This document shows positions 38,883 through 48,113 of a stretch of 64,000 nucleotides of DNA, piece by piece. Where the stretch lies: the NCBI RefSeq assembly GCF_904528075.1, contig NZ_LR882035.1:2170001-2234000 (forward strand). Direction: 5' to 3'. Position 1 is the first letter of the stretch. Each line of letters starts with the position of its first letter. This DNA is from Agreia sp. COWG. Its GTDB lineage: Bacteria; Actinomycetota; Actinomycetes; Actinomycetales; Microbacteriaceae. A program made the translations under genes and the position numbers. The notes beneath the pieces were generated by a model that made no database searches, was not told where the DNA came from, and saw nothing but the letters and a program-made list of their open reading frames with translations.

Positions 38883-41444
38883 CTAGATTCCGCGGATCCA
38901 GGTGTTGTCGACGGCCGTCACACGCACGACGGCCACTCCCTGCTCGTTCGATTCGGCAAGATCGACCGTGGCCGTGATGCCGAAATCGTGGTCACCCTCG
39001 GGGTCGTCGAAGATCTGGCGCACCGACCACTCCCCCACACCCTGCTCGATGATGAGCATCGCGGCGCTGCGGGCATCCGCCCCCGTGAGCAGTTCATCGT
39101 GTTCCTCGAAGTACGCGTCCATCGCGAGGGCCCAGGCGTCTGCATCGAAACCGGCCGCGGCATCCAGCTCGCCCAATGCCTCGTAATTCTCGAGCGCGGC
39201 AAGCTGCACCCGGCGAAACAACTCGTTGCGCACGAGCACCATGAAGGCCCGGGTGTTCGAGGTGAGCAGACGAGGCGCCGGCGGCACGATGCCCGGGTTC
39301 TCGACGCTCGATCCGCCGTCCGACGGATTGATCATCTCTTCCCACTCGTCGAGCAGGCTCGAATCCACCTGGCGGACGAGTTCGCCGAGCCACTCGATGA
39401 GGTCTTGCAGCTCGTCGGTCTTGGCCTCATCGGGGATGGTCTGCCGGGCCGCGCGGAACGCATCGGACAGGTAGCGAAGCACCAGCCCCTCCGAGCGGGA
39501 GAGCTTGTAGAAGTTCACGAAGTCGCCGAACGTCATGGCTCGCTCGTAGAGATCGCGCACCACCGACTTGGGCTTCAGCTCGAAATCGCCGATCCATGGC
39601 TGCGACGCACTGTAGGTCTCAAAAGCCTCGCCGAGCAACCCCGCCATCGGCATGGGCCACGTCACCTGTTCGAGCAGCTCCATGCGCTGCTCGTACTCGA
39701 TGCCCTCGGCCTTCATCGACGCGACCGCCTCTCCCCTGGCCAAAAACGCCTGAGCGCTCAGCACGGGCCGCGGATTCTCGAGCGTCGATTCGAGCACCGA
39801 GATCATGTCGAGCGTGTAGGTCTCGCTGTCTTTCTCGAGCAGGTCGAAGACCGCGAGCGCGAACGGTGACAGCGGCTGGTTCAGCGCGAAATTCGCCTGC
39901 AGATCGACGGTCAACCGGATGCGCGCGGGCCCGCCGTGGGGATCGGGCACCTGGGTGACGACCTCGGCCGTGCGCAGGGTGCGGTAGATCGCGAGCGCTT
40001 GGCGCAGGTGTGCGAGTTGCCTGACGCGCGGCTCGTGGCTCGTCTCGATGAGCTCACGGAACTCCCGAAACGCATCGCCCTCCCGCGCGATGACGTTCAG
40101 CACCATGGAATGACTCACCTGCATGCTCGAGGAGAGGGTCTCTGGCTGCGCGTCGACCAGGCGCAGGAAGCTCGGCTCCCCCCACGAGACGAAGCCCTCC
40201 GGGGCGCGCTTCTTCACGAGCTTGCGCTTCTTCTTCGGATCGTCGCCGGCCTTCGCCGCGGCCTTGATGTTCTCCGTCTCGTGCTCGGGCGCCTGCACGA
40301 CGACCGTGCCGGCGGTGTCGTAGCCCGCCCGGCCGGCGCGGCCCGCTATCTGGTGGAACTCCCGCGCATTCAGCTGGCGCATCCGGACGCCGTCGAACTT
40401 GGTCAGGGCGGTGAGGAGCACCGTGCGGATGGGAACATTGATGCCGACGCCGAGGGTGTCGGTGCCGCAGATGACCCGAAGCAGACCCTGCTGGGCGAGC
40501 TGCTCGACGAGCCTCCTGTACTTCGGGAGCATCCCGGCGTGATGAACGCCGATGCCCGAACGGATGAGCCGGTTGAGCGTTCGTCCGAACGCCGTGGTGA
40601 AGCGGAAGCCGCCGATGACCTCGGCGATCTCGTCGCGTTGCTCCCGCGTGGCGACCTTGATGCTGGTGAGCGCCTGCGCCCGCTCGAGCGCGGCAAGCTG
40701 CGAGAAGTGAACGATGTACACCGGCGACTGGTGTGTCTCGAGCAGTTCCTCGACCGTCTCTTGCACCGGGGTCGTGGCGTAGTAGTAGTTCAAGGGAACG
40801 GGCCGCTCGACGCCCGTGACGACTGCCGTCTCGCGCCCCGTTCGTGCCGTGATGTCCTTGGCCAGCCACGTCACATCCCCCAGCGTCGCCGACATCAGCA
40901 CGAACTGAACGTTCGGCAGGGTGAGCAGCGGAACCTGCCAGGCCCAACCCCGCTCGGGGTCGGAGTAGAAGTGGAACTCGTCCATGACGACCTGACCCAC
41001 GTCGCTGTCGGCCCCGTGGCGCAGCGACAGATTCGCTAGGATCTCGGCCGTGCAGCAGATGATGGGCGCATCCGGATTCACCGACGAGTCGCCCGTGACC
41101 ATTCCCACATTGGCCGCGCCGAAGACCTCGACGAGGGCGAAGAACTTCTCGGACACGAGCGCCTTGATGGGGGCCGTGTAGTAGCTGCGCTGACCCCGCA
41201 CGATCGCCGCGGCGTGGGCGCCGATCGCCACCAGCGACTTTCCGGTGCCCGTGGGGGTGGAGAGGATGACGTTGGCTCCGGAGACGATCTCGATGACCGC
41301 CTCCTCCTGCGCCGGATACAGGCTGATCCCCCGCGACGACGCCCATTCTTCGAAGGCGACGAAGACAGCGTCCTCGTCGAATGTCAGCGGTAGCCGAGAG
41401 AGTAGGCTCGCGGTCTTCTGATCGGGCAGCTCGTCGTCGGACAT
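38883..41444 (-). CDS. DEAD/DEAH-box helicase with DUF3516 (Ski2-like)
   Basis: 853 aa SF2 helicase. Walker A is TPTGTGKS (63-70), the DExH box is DEFH (155-158), motif III is SAT in LMSATLGD, and the second RecA domain has GVGINVPIRTVL and HQIAGRAGRAG (motif VI). The C-terminal third matches the DUF3516 region found on these actinobacterial helicases. It resembles HelY/Ski2-type RNA or DNA helicases of unknown substrate. A Lys-rich patch (KKKRKLVKKR) follows the core. The ATG at 41444 is chosen as the start of MSDDELP. It is divergent from the imuA' gene; an SOS box lies 66 bp upstream of its start. Its stop is next to the distal rRNA promoter. Confidence 0.9.
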   Translation of the reverse strand: MSDDELPDQKTASLLSRLPLTFDEDAVFVAFEEWASSRGISLYPAQEEAVIEIVSGANVILSTPTGTGKSLVAIGAHAAAIVRGQRSYYTAPIKALVSEKFFALVEVFGAANVGMVTGDSSVNPDAPIICCTAEILANLSLRHGADSDVGQVVMDEFHFYSDPERGWAWQVPLLTLPNVQFVLMSATLGDVTWLAKDITARTGRETAVVTGVERPVPLNYYYATTPVQETVEELLETHQSPVYIVHFSQLAALERAQALTSIKVATREQRDEIAEVIGGFRFTTAFGRTLNRLIRSGIGVHHAGMLPKYRRLVEQLAQQGLLRVICGTDTLGVGINVPIRTVLLTALTKFDGVRMRQLNAREFHQIAGRAGRAGYDTAGTVVVQAPEHETENIKAAAKAGDDPKKKRKLVKKRAPEGFVSWGEPSFLRLVDAQPETLSSSMQVSHSMVLNVIAREGDAFREFRELIETSHEPRVRQLAHLRQALAIYRTLRTAEVVTQVPDPHGGPARIRLTVDLQANFALNQPLSPFALAVFDLLEKDSETYTLDMISVLESTLENPRPVLSAQAFLARGEAVASMKAEGIEYEQRMELLEQVTWPMPMAGLLGEAFETYSASQPWIGDFELKPKSVVRDLYERAMTFGDFVNFYKLSRSEGLVLRYLSDAFRAARQTIPDEAKTDELQDLIEWLGELVRQVDSSLLDEWEEMINPSDGGSSVENPGIVPPAPRLLTSNTRAFMVLVRNELFRRVQLAALENYEALGELDAAAGFDADAWALAMDAYFEEHDELLTGADARSAAMLIIEQGVGEWSVRQIFDDPEGDHDFGITATVDLAESNEQGVAVVRVTAVDNTWIRGI

Positions 41445-41501
41445 GATGATTCGATCCTGCCCTACTTCACGAGGAGCCCGGTCCACGACCCCATGGGCGT
41501 C

Positions 41502-41530
41502 TTGACTTATTCGAACATGTGTTCGAATAT
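41502..41530 (+). promoter_or_regulatory. promoter of the imuA'-imuB-dnaE2 cassette
   Basis: TTGACT (41502-41507), 17 bp, GAATAT (41525-41530), then 6 nt to the ATG of imuA', so the transcript should be leaderless. The LexA site fills the spacer. Confidence 0.6.
41509..41528. promoter_or_regulatory. SOS box (LexA operator) ATTCGAACATGTGTTCGAAT
   Basis: Contains TCGAAC-N4-GTTCGA exactly, the actinobacterial/Gram-positive LexA consensus, with arms extended to 8 bp on each side. It lies between the -35 and -10 of the mutasome promoter. Confidence 0.93.
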
Positions 41531-41536
41531 CGTTGA

Positions 41537-42178
41537 ATGAGCTCCGTCGCCGCTTTCGACTCCGCCTCCTCGGTGAGGCAGGCTCTGCAGGCGCGCATCG
41601 GGGCGATGCAGTCGACGAAGCTCGAGGAGCAGGGCTTCGCCGTACTGCCTCAACTGCGATCCCTTCTGCCGCGGGGACTCCGTCGCGGAAGCGTGTACTC
41701 GATCAGCGGTTCGACGACCCTCGCCCTCGCCCTGGTGGCCGAGGCATCGAGGCAGGGCGAGTGGTGCGGTGTTCTCGGAGAGCCCGATGTAGGAATAGAG
41801 GCAGCGGCGGAGTGGGGCATATCGCTCGACCGCCTCGTGTGCGTGCACGATGGAGGCGAGCGATGGGTCACCACTCTCGCAGCGATGACCGATGTACTCG
41901 GCCTGGTCATCGCCAGACCACCTCGAGCGCTTCGCTCACTGTCCCCGGCAGAGTCGTCGAGGCTCTCGGCCAGGCTTCGGCAATCCCGGTCGAGTGTGCT
42001 GGTCTTGGGAGACTGGCCCGAGGCCGAGGCGTCGCTGCGGGTAGCGAAGACCGAGTGGAGCGGGCTGGGAGCCGGACACGGCAACCTGGGCTCACGCCGT
42101 ATGCGCATCGACGTCCGGGGCAGAGGCGGCGAGGGCGCGTTGCGGCAGGCGACCCTCATCGTTCCGGTGCGCCCATGA
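41537..42178 (+). CDS. imuA': ImuA'-like accessory protein of the error-prone polymerase cassette
   Basis: 213 aa, a reduced RecA-like protein: LRSLLPRGLRRGSVYSISGSTTLALALVAEAS corresponds to the RecA N-terminal core strand-loop-helix, but the P-loop is degenerate (SGSTTLAL), so ATP hydrolysis is doubtful. LGLVIARPP and SSVLVLGDWPEAEASLRV follow. By context it is the actinobacterial ImuA', which links the mutasome to RecA in damage-induced mutagenesis. It starts at the expected transcription start behind the SOS box and overlaps imuB by 4 bp (ATGA). Confidence 0.85.
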   Translation: MSSVAAFDSASSVRQALQARIGAMQSTKLEEQGFAVLPQLRSLLPRGLRRGSVYSISGSTTLALALVAEASRQGEWCGVLGEPDVGIEAAAEWGISLDRLVCVHDGGERWVTTLAAMTDVLGLVIARPPRALRSLSPAESSRLSARLRQSRSSVLVLGDWPEAEASLRVAKTEWSGLGAGHGNLGSRRMRIDVRGRGGEGALRQATLIVPVRP

Positions 42179-43728
42179 CCGATCCCCTGCTGCGCACCAT
42201 CGTCGTGTGGCTTCCCGACTGGCCCATCGTGGCAGCTCGACGAACTATCGATGCCCCCGTCGACCAGCCCGTTGCCTTGATCCTTCGCGGCCTGGTCTTC
42301 GCGTGCTCGTCTGAGGCGAGGCAGGCGGGCATTCGCCGAGGGCTCGCCGTTCGCGAGGCGCAACTGCGCTGCCCCGAGCTCTGGGTGGCTCCCTACGATC
42401 CCGGTGCCGATGCGCGGGCGTTCGAACCGGTCGTCGCGGTCGTTGAATCCATCGTGCCCGGGGTCCGCATTCTTCGACCAGGGCTCTGCGCCATGCGCGC
42501 CCGGGGCGCGTCACGCTTCTACGGGGGCGAGACCAACGCGGCCATGACACTGCTCTCGGGCCTCGAATCCGCCGGAATCACCGCCCGGATCGGCATAGCC
42601 GACAGCGTCTTCGCCGGGGAGCAGTCGGCACAGCAGACGACACCCGCCCACGCCGTGCACATCGTCGAGCCGGGTGCGACGCGCGCCTTTCTTGCTCCTC
42701 TGCCGGTCGACGTGCTCGACGATGCGAACCTCGTTCCCGTTCTCAAGCGACTCGGGTTGAACCGGCTCGCAGATCTCGCCGCTCTCGAGCGCAGCGCGGT
42801 CGGCGGGCGCTTTGCAGAAGCCGGCCTCGTCGCGCACGCGCGCGCATCCGGAACAGACCGGCTCGGAGGGGCCGAACACGCCCCGCCGCCCGACTTCGAT
42901 GTGCGCATGGCGTTCGAGCCGCCCATCGACCGCGTCGACCAGGTGGCGTTCGGCGTTCGGGCGGCCGCAGACTCCATGATCGATCGCCTCGCCAAGGCTC
43001 GACTCGTGAGCACGGCTATCCGCATCACGGTCGACAGCGAAGACGGCAGCCGCGTGGAACGCGAGTGGTCTCACCCGCATCACTTCTCGGCGAGCGATGT
43101 GATCGACAGGGTGCGGTGGCAGTTGCAGGGCGCAGGGGCGAACACGGTAGGGCTGGCGGCACCAATCACCCGGGTCATCGTCAGTCCCACCCGGGTCGAC
43201 TCCACCGCTCACCACGAGGCCGGACTGTGGGGAACGTCGGAGGACGAGCGAATCCACCACGCCCTGTCGAGGCTGCACAGCCAGCTCGGCCACGGTTCCG
43301 TGACGACACCCACCATCGCCGGTGGACGATTTCTCGACGAGCGTCGCGTGCGCATCGCGTGGGGCGATGACTCCGTGCTGCCCGGTCACAGGCGCGCCTC
43401 GCTGCCCTGGCCCGGAAGCATTCCTGCACCTGCCCCCGCGACGGTCTTCTCGGTGGCGCGACCGGCCGCCGTGGCCGACGAACAAGGCCGAACGGTGCGC
43501 ATCGACGAGAGGGGTGCGCTGAGCGCATCCCCCCGCTCGCTCGCGATCGACGGAGCCCGCGCGAACGCCATCGAGGGCTGGTCCGGACCATGGCCGGTGA
43601 GCCAGCGATGGTGGGATCGCGAGGCCTCCCGTCGCGTCGATCGCTTTCAGATGGTGGATGCCGACGGCTCGGCCTGGCTTCTCGTGCTCGAGAACGATGA
43701 ATGGTCGGCCGAGGCTCGATATGACTGA
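42175..43728 (+). CDS. imuB: ImuB, catalytically inactive Y-family polymerase-like protein
   Basis: 517 aa. The N-terminus VVWLPDWPIVAARR aligns with the DMDAFFASVE region of Y-family polymerases, but the metal-binding acids are absent, as is known for ImuB. The finger/palm parts are recognisable (SSEARQAGIRRGLAVREAQLRCP, TARIGIADSVFAGEQSA), and a helix-hairpin-helix-like ALPVDVLDD..KRLGLNRLADLAALE follows. ImuB acts as an adapter joining ImuA', the beta clamp and DnaE2. Its stop codon lies in the first copy of a 17-bp triple repeat that separates it from dnaE2. Confidence 0.93.
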   Translation: MTDPLLRTIVVWLPDWPIVAARRTIDAPVDQPVALILRGLVFACSSEARQAGIRRGLAVREAQLRCPELWVAPYDPGADARAFEPVVAVVESIVPGVRILRPGLCAMRARGASRFYGGETNAAMTLLSGLESAGITARIGIADSVFAGEQSAQQTTPAHAVHIVEPGATRAFLAPLPVDVLDDANLVPVLKRLGLNRLADLAALERSAVGGRFAEAGLVAHARASGTDRLGGAEHAPPPDFDVRMAFEPPIDRVDQVAFGVRAAADSMIDRLAKARLVSTAIRITVDSEDGSRVEREWSHPHHFSASDVIDRVRWQLQGAGANTVGLAAPITRVIVSPTRVDSTAHHEAGLWGTSEDERIHHALSRLHSQLGHGSVTTPTIAGGRFLDERRVRIAWGDDSVLPGHRRASLPWPGSIPAPAPATVFSVARPAAVADEQGRTVRIDERGALSASPRSLAIDGARANAIEGWSGPWPVSQRWWDREASRRVDRFQMVDADGSAWLLVLENDEWSAEARYD

Positions 43729-43769
43729 AACGCACATATGGCTGAGGCGCACATATGACTGAGGAGAGC
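43719..43769 (+). repeat. three tandem 17-bp repeats between imuB and dnaE2
   Basis: Units start at 43719, 43736 and 43753, each beginning ATATG(A/G)CTGA, with the unit ends AACGCAC, GGCGCAC and GGAGAGC. The first unit contains the imuB stop codon; the third supplies the GAGGAGAG ribosome binding site of dnaE2. ATG codons in the units open mini-frames of 6-13 codons; the one at 43755 ends at a TGA that overlaps the dnaE2 ATG. Confidence 0.85.
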
Positions 43770-43774
43770 GAGCG

Positions 43775-46700
43775 ATGAAATGGAGCAATCCCCCTATTCC
43801 GTGGGCCGAGTTCGAAAAGCTCGCCTCCGGCGCGAATCGCCCGGACGAGAGGCCGATCGGCGCCGACGGCGGTGACAGCCCGGCGTGGTCACGAAAGCGG
43901 CTGCCCTACTCCCCCTCGGAGGGGCTCACCCGCCCCGGCGGCACAGTGGTTCCGTATGCCGAGTTGCACGCACACTCCAACTACAGCTTTCTCGACGGTG
44001 CCTCATCGCCGGAGGCGCTCGTCGAGGAGGCGACCCGGCTTGGCCTTGTGGGCCTGGGGCTCACCGACCATGACGGACTCTACGGAATCGTGCGCATGGC
44101 GGAGGCGGCAGAGAATCTCGACCTCACGACCGTCTTCGGAGCCGAGCTGTCCCTCGGGCTCGGTTCTCCGCAGAACGGTGTAGCCGACCCTGAGGGCGAG
44201 CACCTCGTGGTGCTGGCCCGGGGCGAAAGCGGATATCACCGTCTCGCCGGGGCCATCACGACGGCGCAGCTGGCAGCCGACGCCGAAAAGGGTCACCCGG
44301 TGTATTCCCTCGATGAGCTCTCGAGCGCAGCGCAGGACTCGTGGCTCGTTCTGACGGGCTGCCGCAAGGGTGCCGTTCGGCGGGCCCTCCACTCGGAGGG
44401 CGCCGCGGGGGCGGCCCGCGAACTGGACCGCCTCGTCGAGCTGTTCGGGCACGACAACGTGGTCGTGGAGCTCTTCGACCACGGCGATCCGGCTGCCTCG
44501 GGCATGAACGACGCGCTCGCCGGGGTCGCCCGAGCCGCGCGACTTCCCGTCGTCGCCACGAACAACGTGCACTACGCCTCGCCGTCCGCGCATCCGCTCG
44601 CCTCGGCCCTCGCGGCGATCAGGGCCCGTCGCAGCCTCGACGAGATGGATGGCTGGCTTCCCGCCTCGGCTGGCGCGCACCTTAAAAGCGGCGCAGAGAT
44701 GGCGGCACGCTTCGCGCGCTATCCCGGCGCCGTCGAACGCACGGTCGACATCGCGGCCGACCTCTCGTTCTCGCTGCGCTCCGCACGCCCGCGGCTGCCC
44801 AAGCTCGACGTTCCTCAGGGGCACTCGCCCATCACCTGGCTGCGCGAACTCGTGCGGCGCGGCACCGAGTGGCGCTATCCGGATGCCACGCCAGAGGTGA
44901 TCGAGCGCCTGGAGCGAGAACTCGGCGTCATCGAAGAGAAGGACTTTCCCGGCTACTTCCTCATCGTCGAAGACATCGTGAGCTTCGCCCGTAGCCAGGG
45001 CATCCTCTGCCAGGGGCGCGGATCGGCCGCCAACTCCGCCGTCTGCTATGTGCTGGGCATCACCGCCGTCGATTCCATCGCCCGCGGGCTGCCCTTCGAA
45101 CGATTTCTCTCCGCCCTTCGGGAAGAGGAGCCCGACATCGACGTCGACTTCGACTCGGATCGCCGCGAGGAGGTGATCCAGTACGTCTACCGTCGCTACG
45201 GACGTCGCAATGCGGCCCAGGTCGCAAACGTGGTCACGTATCGGCCGAAGAACGCGGTGCGCGACGTGGCCAAAGCACTCGGCTACAGCCAGGGCCAGCA
45301 AGACGCCTGGTCTCGTCAGATCGAGAGGTGGGGCAGCCTCACCGAGACCCACGACCATGACATTCCGGATGCCGTGACCGACCTCGCCCAGCAACTCCTC
45401 AAGGCGCCGCGACACTTGGGCATCCACTCGGGCGGCATGGTCTTGACCGAGGAACCCGTGGGAGAGGTCGTACCCATCGAGCATGCCCGCATGGAGAATC
45501 GCACCGTTCTTCAGTGGGACAAGGACGACTGCGCGTGGATGGGACTCGTGAAGTTCGATCTGCTCGGCCTGGGAATTCTGGCCGCCCTGCAGTATTCGTT
45601 CGACCTCGTCGCAGAGCACACGGGCGAGAAATGGGATCTCGACAGCATTCCGAAAGAAGAGGCGGGCGTCTACGACATGCTCTGCCGCGCCGACGCCATC
45701 GGTGTGTTCCAGGTCGAGAGCCGCGCACAGATGGGCACCCTTCCGCGACTGCTGCCGCGAAAGTACTACGACCTGGTGATCGAGATCGCGCTCATCCGGC
45801 CGGGGCCCATTCAGGGTGGCGCGGTGCACCCGTACCTCAGACGCAAGACCGGCGAAGAGAAGGTGAGCTATCCGCATGCGCTGCTCGAGCCGGTGCTCGA
45901 GCGCACGCTCGGAGTACCGCTGTTCCAAGAGCAGTTGATGCAGATGGCGGTGGCCGTTGGCGGGTGCACGGCGGCCGACGCCGATCTGCTGCGCCGGGCG
46001 ATGGGCTCGAAGCGGGGGGTCGAGAAGATCGAGTCGCTCAAGGCGACGCTCTTCGAGGGCATGGCGAAGAACGGCCTCGATCTCGAGACGAGCGAGGACA
46101 TCTACTCGCGCATCCAGGCGTTCGCCAACTTCGGCTTCGCAGAGAGCCACGCCCTGAGCTTCGGACTTCTCGTCTACGCGAGCGCGTGGATGAAGCTGCA
46201 CTACCCGGCGGCGTTTTTGGCGTCGTTGCTGCGCGCCCAGCCGATGGGCTTCTACTCGCCCCTCACCCTCACCGCAGACGCTCGGAGGCACGGCGTCGTG
46301 GTGCGTCGACCCGACATCCAGACCTCCGGAGCCGACGCCGGATTGGAGCTCGTCGATGCGGCAGGCGAGCAGCTCGCACGCGCGCGAGATGAATGCTGCA
46401 ATCCACATCAGCCCGTGGTTCCTCCCTTCGACAAGAACGCGCCCGCCGACACGGCGGCCCATCGCAGGGACACCCTCCTCGCCGTTCGACTGGGGCTCGC
46501 CGGCATCACGGGCATCGGACCGACCGTGGCCGCACGCATCGTCGACGAGCGGTCGGCATCCGGGGACTTCACCGACCTGGCCGACCTCTCGCGCCGGGTC
46601 GGCCTGTCTACCGAACAGCTCGAGGCACTCGCGGCCGCAGGCGCGTTCGACTCGCTCGGCGTGAGCCAGCGCGAGGCGTTCTGGCAGGCGGGCGAGGCCT

Positions 46701-47182
46701 CGCGCGAACGCGCGAACCAGTTGGTCGGAAGCTCGGTCACGGTGCAACCGCCCCTCTTGCCCGTCTTATCGAGCACGGAACGCCTGGCCTACGACATCTG
46801 GTCGACGGGCATCACGACCGACGACCACCCCATGAGCCAGGCGCGCGCGCAGTTGACCGCTCGAAAGATCTCGACCATCGCACAATTCGCCTCGGCCGAA
46901 TCCGGCAGGCGCGTCGAGGCGGGAGGCATCGTGACGCATCGGCAGCGGCCCCAGACGGCCGGCGGAATCATCTTCATGAACCTCGAAGACGAGACAGGCA
47001 TGCTGAACGTGATCGTGAGCACCGGGGTGTGGAACCGCTACCGCCGCGTGGCGAGGGAGGCCCCCGCACTCATCGCACGCGGCATCCTGGAACGCTCGCC
47101 CGAGGGCATCATCAATCTCGTCGCCGACAAGCTGGAGACCCTCGAGCTGCGCACGCGCACTCGCTCCCGCGACTTCCGCTAG
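43775..47182 (+). CDS. dnaE2: error-prone DNA polymerase III alpha subunit DnaE2
   Basis: 1135 aa. The PHP domain opens YAELHAHSNYSFLDGASSPEAL and has LTDHDGLYG. The polymerase core has GRGSAANSAVCYVLGIT and the catalytic Asp triad in PDIDVDFDSDRR (D454, D456, D458). A helix-hairpin-helix (LAGITGIGPTVAARIVDE) and an OB-fold (GGIIFMNLEDETGMLNVIV) follow. DnaE2 carries out damage-induced translesion synthesis with ImuA'/ImuB and lacks the long C-terminal tau-binding tail of DnaE1. The ATG has GAGGAGAG 6 nt upstream. Third gene of the SOS cassette. Confidence 0.96.
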   Translation: MKWSNPPIPWAEFEKLASGANRPDERPIGADGGDSPAWSRKRLPYSPSEGLTRPGGTVVPYAELHAHSNYSFLDGASSPEALVEEATRLGLVGLGLTDHDGLYGIVRMAEAAENLDLTTVFGAELSLGLGSPQNGVADPEGEHLVVLARGESGYHRLAGAITTAQLAADAEKGHPVYSLDELSSAAQDSWLVLTGCRKGAVRRALHSEGAAGAARELDRLVELFGHDNVVVELFDHGDPAASGMNDALAGVARAARLPVVATNNVHYASPSAHPLASALAAIRARRSLDEMDGWLPASAGAHLKSGAEMAARFARYPGAVERTVDIAADLSFSLRSARPRLPKLDVPQGHSPITWLRELVRRGTEWRYPDATPEVIERLERELGVIEEKDFPGYFLIVEDIVSFARSQGILCQGRGSAANSAVCYVLGITAVDSIARGLPFERFLSALREEEPDIDVDFDSDRREEVIQYVYRRYGRRNAAQVANVVTYRPKNAVRDVAKALGYSQGQQDAWSRQIERWGSLTETHDHDIPDAVTDLAQQLLKAPRHLGIHSGGMVLTEEPVGEVVPIEHARMENRTVLQWDKDDCAWMGLVKFDLLGLGILAALQYSFDLVAEHTGEKWDLDSIPKEEAGVYDMLCRADAIGVFQVESRAQMGTLPRLLPRKYYDLVIEIALIRPGPIQGGAVHPYLRRKTGEEKVSYPHALLEPVLERTLGVPLFQEQLMQMAVAVGGCTAADADLLRRAMGSKRGVEKIESLKATLFEGMAKNGLDLETSEDIYSRIQAFANFGFAESHALSFGLLVYASAWMKLHYPAAFLASLLRAQPMGFYSPLTLTADARRHGVVVRRPDIQTSGADAGLELVDAAGEQLARARDECCNPHQPVVPPFDKNAPADTAAHRRDTLLAVRLGLAGITGIGPTVAARIVDERSASGDFTDLADLSRRVGLSTEQLEALAAAGAFDSLGVSQREAFWQAGEASRERANQLVGSSVTVQPPLLPVLSSTERLAYDIWSTGITTDDHPMSQARAQLTARKISTIAQFASAESGRRVEAGGIVTHRQRPQTAGGIIFMNLEDETGMLNVIVSTGVWNRYRRVAREAPALIARGILERSPEGIINLVADKLETLELRTRTRSRDFR

Positions 47183-47245
47183 CCGCCTTCGCCGGGCCCG
47201 TCGAGGGGATGGACCGATGTCACCGGTCGGGACAACACTGGGACC

Positions 47246-48106
47246 ATGCCCGAACTCCCTGAGATCCACGCACTGGTCGATGACCTCGGATCACGCCTCG
47301 TCGGTCGTACCGTGGGCCGCATCGACGTGCTCTCGTTCGCCGCCCTCAAGACATTCGACCCGCCGACCTCCGCCCTCGGCGGCAAGACGATCACCGCCGT
47401 GGCCCGTCACGGCAAGTACCTCGACATCGAGATCGGTGAGCTGCACCTGATCATGCATCTGGCGCGCGCGGGGTGGATCAGGTGGCGAGCCGAGGCACCG
47501 CTGCCGCAGAAGAGACCGACGGCCGGGGCCCTGGCCGCGCGCGTGGTTCTCGACGACGGTTCTGGCTTCGACGTGACAGAGGCCGGATCGAAGAAGAGCC
47601 TCGCCCTCTCCATCGTCCACGATCCCGCAGAGGTCGCCGGCATCGCACGGCTCGGCCCCGACCCACTGCATCCGGGCTTCACCGAGAAGCGCTTCGCCCA
47701 GATCCTCGCTGCGTCGGGCCGCGCCCAGATCAAGGGTGTCCTGCGCAACCAGTCAGTGATCGCCGGAATCGGCAACGCGTACTCCGATGAGATCCTGCAC
47801 ACGGCGCGCATGTCGCCCTTCAAACCAGCTGCGATGACAGAAGACGAGGTGTCAGAGCTCTTCTCAGCGCTGCAGTCGACTCTCCGAGGCGCCATCGAAC
47901 GATCCGCCGGGCTCGCTGCGTCAGAGTTGAAGCGCGAGAAGAAGACGGCCATGCAGGTGCACGGCAGAACCGGCGAGGAGTGCCCGGTGTGCGGCGACGT
48001 CGTACGACAGGTCATCTTCGCCGACTCCACCCTGCAGTACTGCCCGAGCTGCCAGACCGGCGGAAAGGTGCTGGCCGACCGTGTTCTCTCGCGGCTGCTG
48101 AAGTAG
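47246..48106 (+). CDS. Fpg/Nei family DNA glycosylase
   Basis: 286 aa. The mature N-terminus PELPEIHAL carries the catalytic Pro and Glu. The H2TH motif is seen in NQSVIAGIGNAYSDEILH, and the C-terminal zinc finger is CPVC..CPSCQTGGK. The enzyme removes oxidised bases and nicks the AP site. The sequence after PELPE (IHALVDDLG rather than VE-x-x-R) points to the actinobacterial Nei/Fpg2 branch and not to MutM proper, so specificity for 8-oxoguanine is uncertain. It follows the mutasome on the same strand but 63 bp later, without an SOS box. Confidence 0.9.
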   Translation: MPELPEIHALVDDLGSRLVGRTVGRIDVLSFAALKTFDPPTSALGGKTITAVARHGKYLDIEIGELHLIMHLARAGWIRWRAEAPLPQKRPTAGALAARVVLDDGSGFDVTEAGSKKSLALSIVHDPAEVAGIARLGPDPLHPGFTEKRFAQILAASGRAQIKGVLRNQSVIAGIGNAYSDEILHTARMSPFKPAAMTEDEVSELFSALQSTLRGAIERSAGLAASELKREKKTAMQVHGRTGEECPVCGDVVRQVIFADSTLQYCPSCQTGGKVLADRVLSRLLK

Positions 48107-48113
48107 CAGGTCC

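Noticed and set aside
44003..46747. 914-codon open frame on the minus strand
   Set aside because: Shadow of dnaE2, caused by high third-position GC; no recognisable domain.
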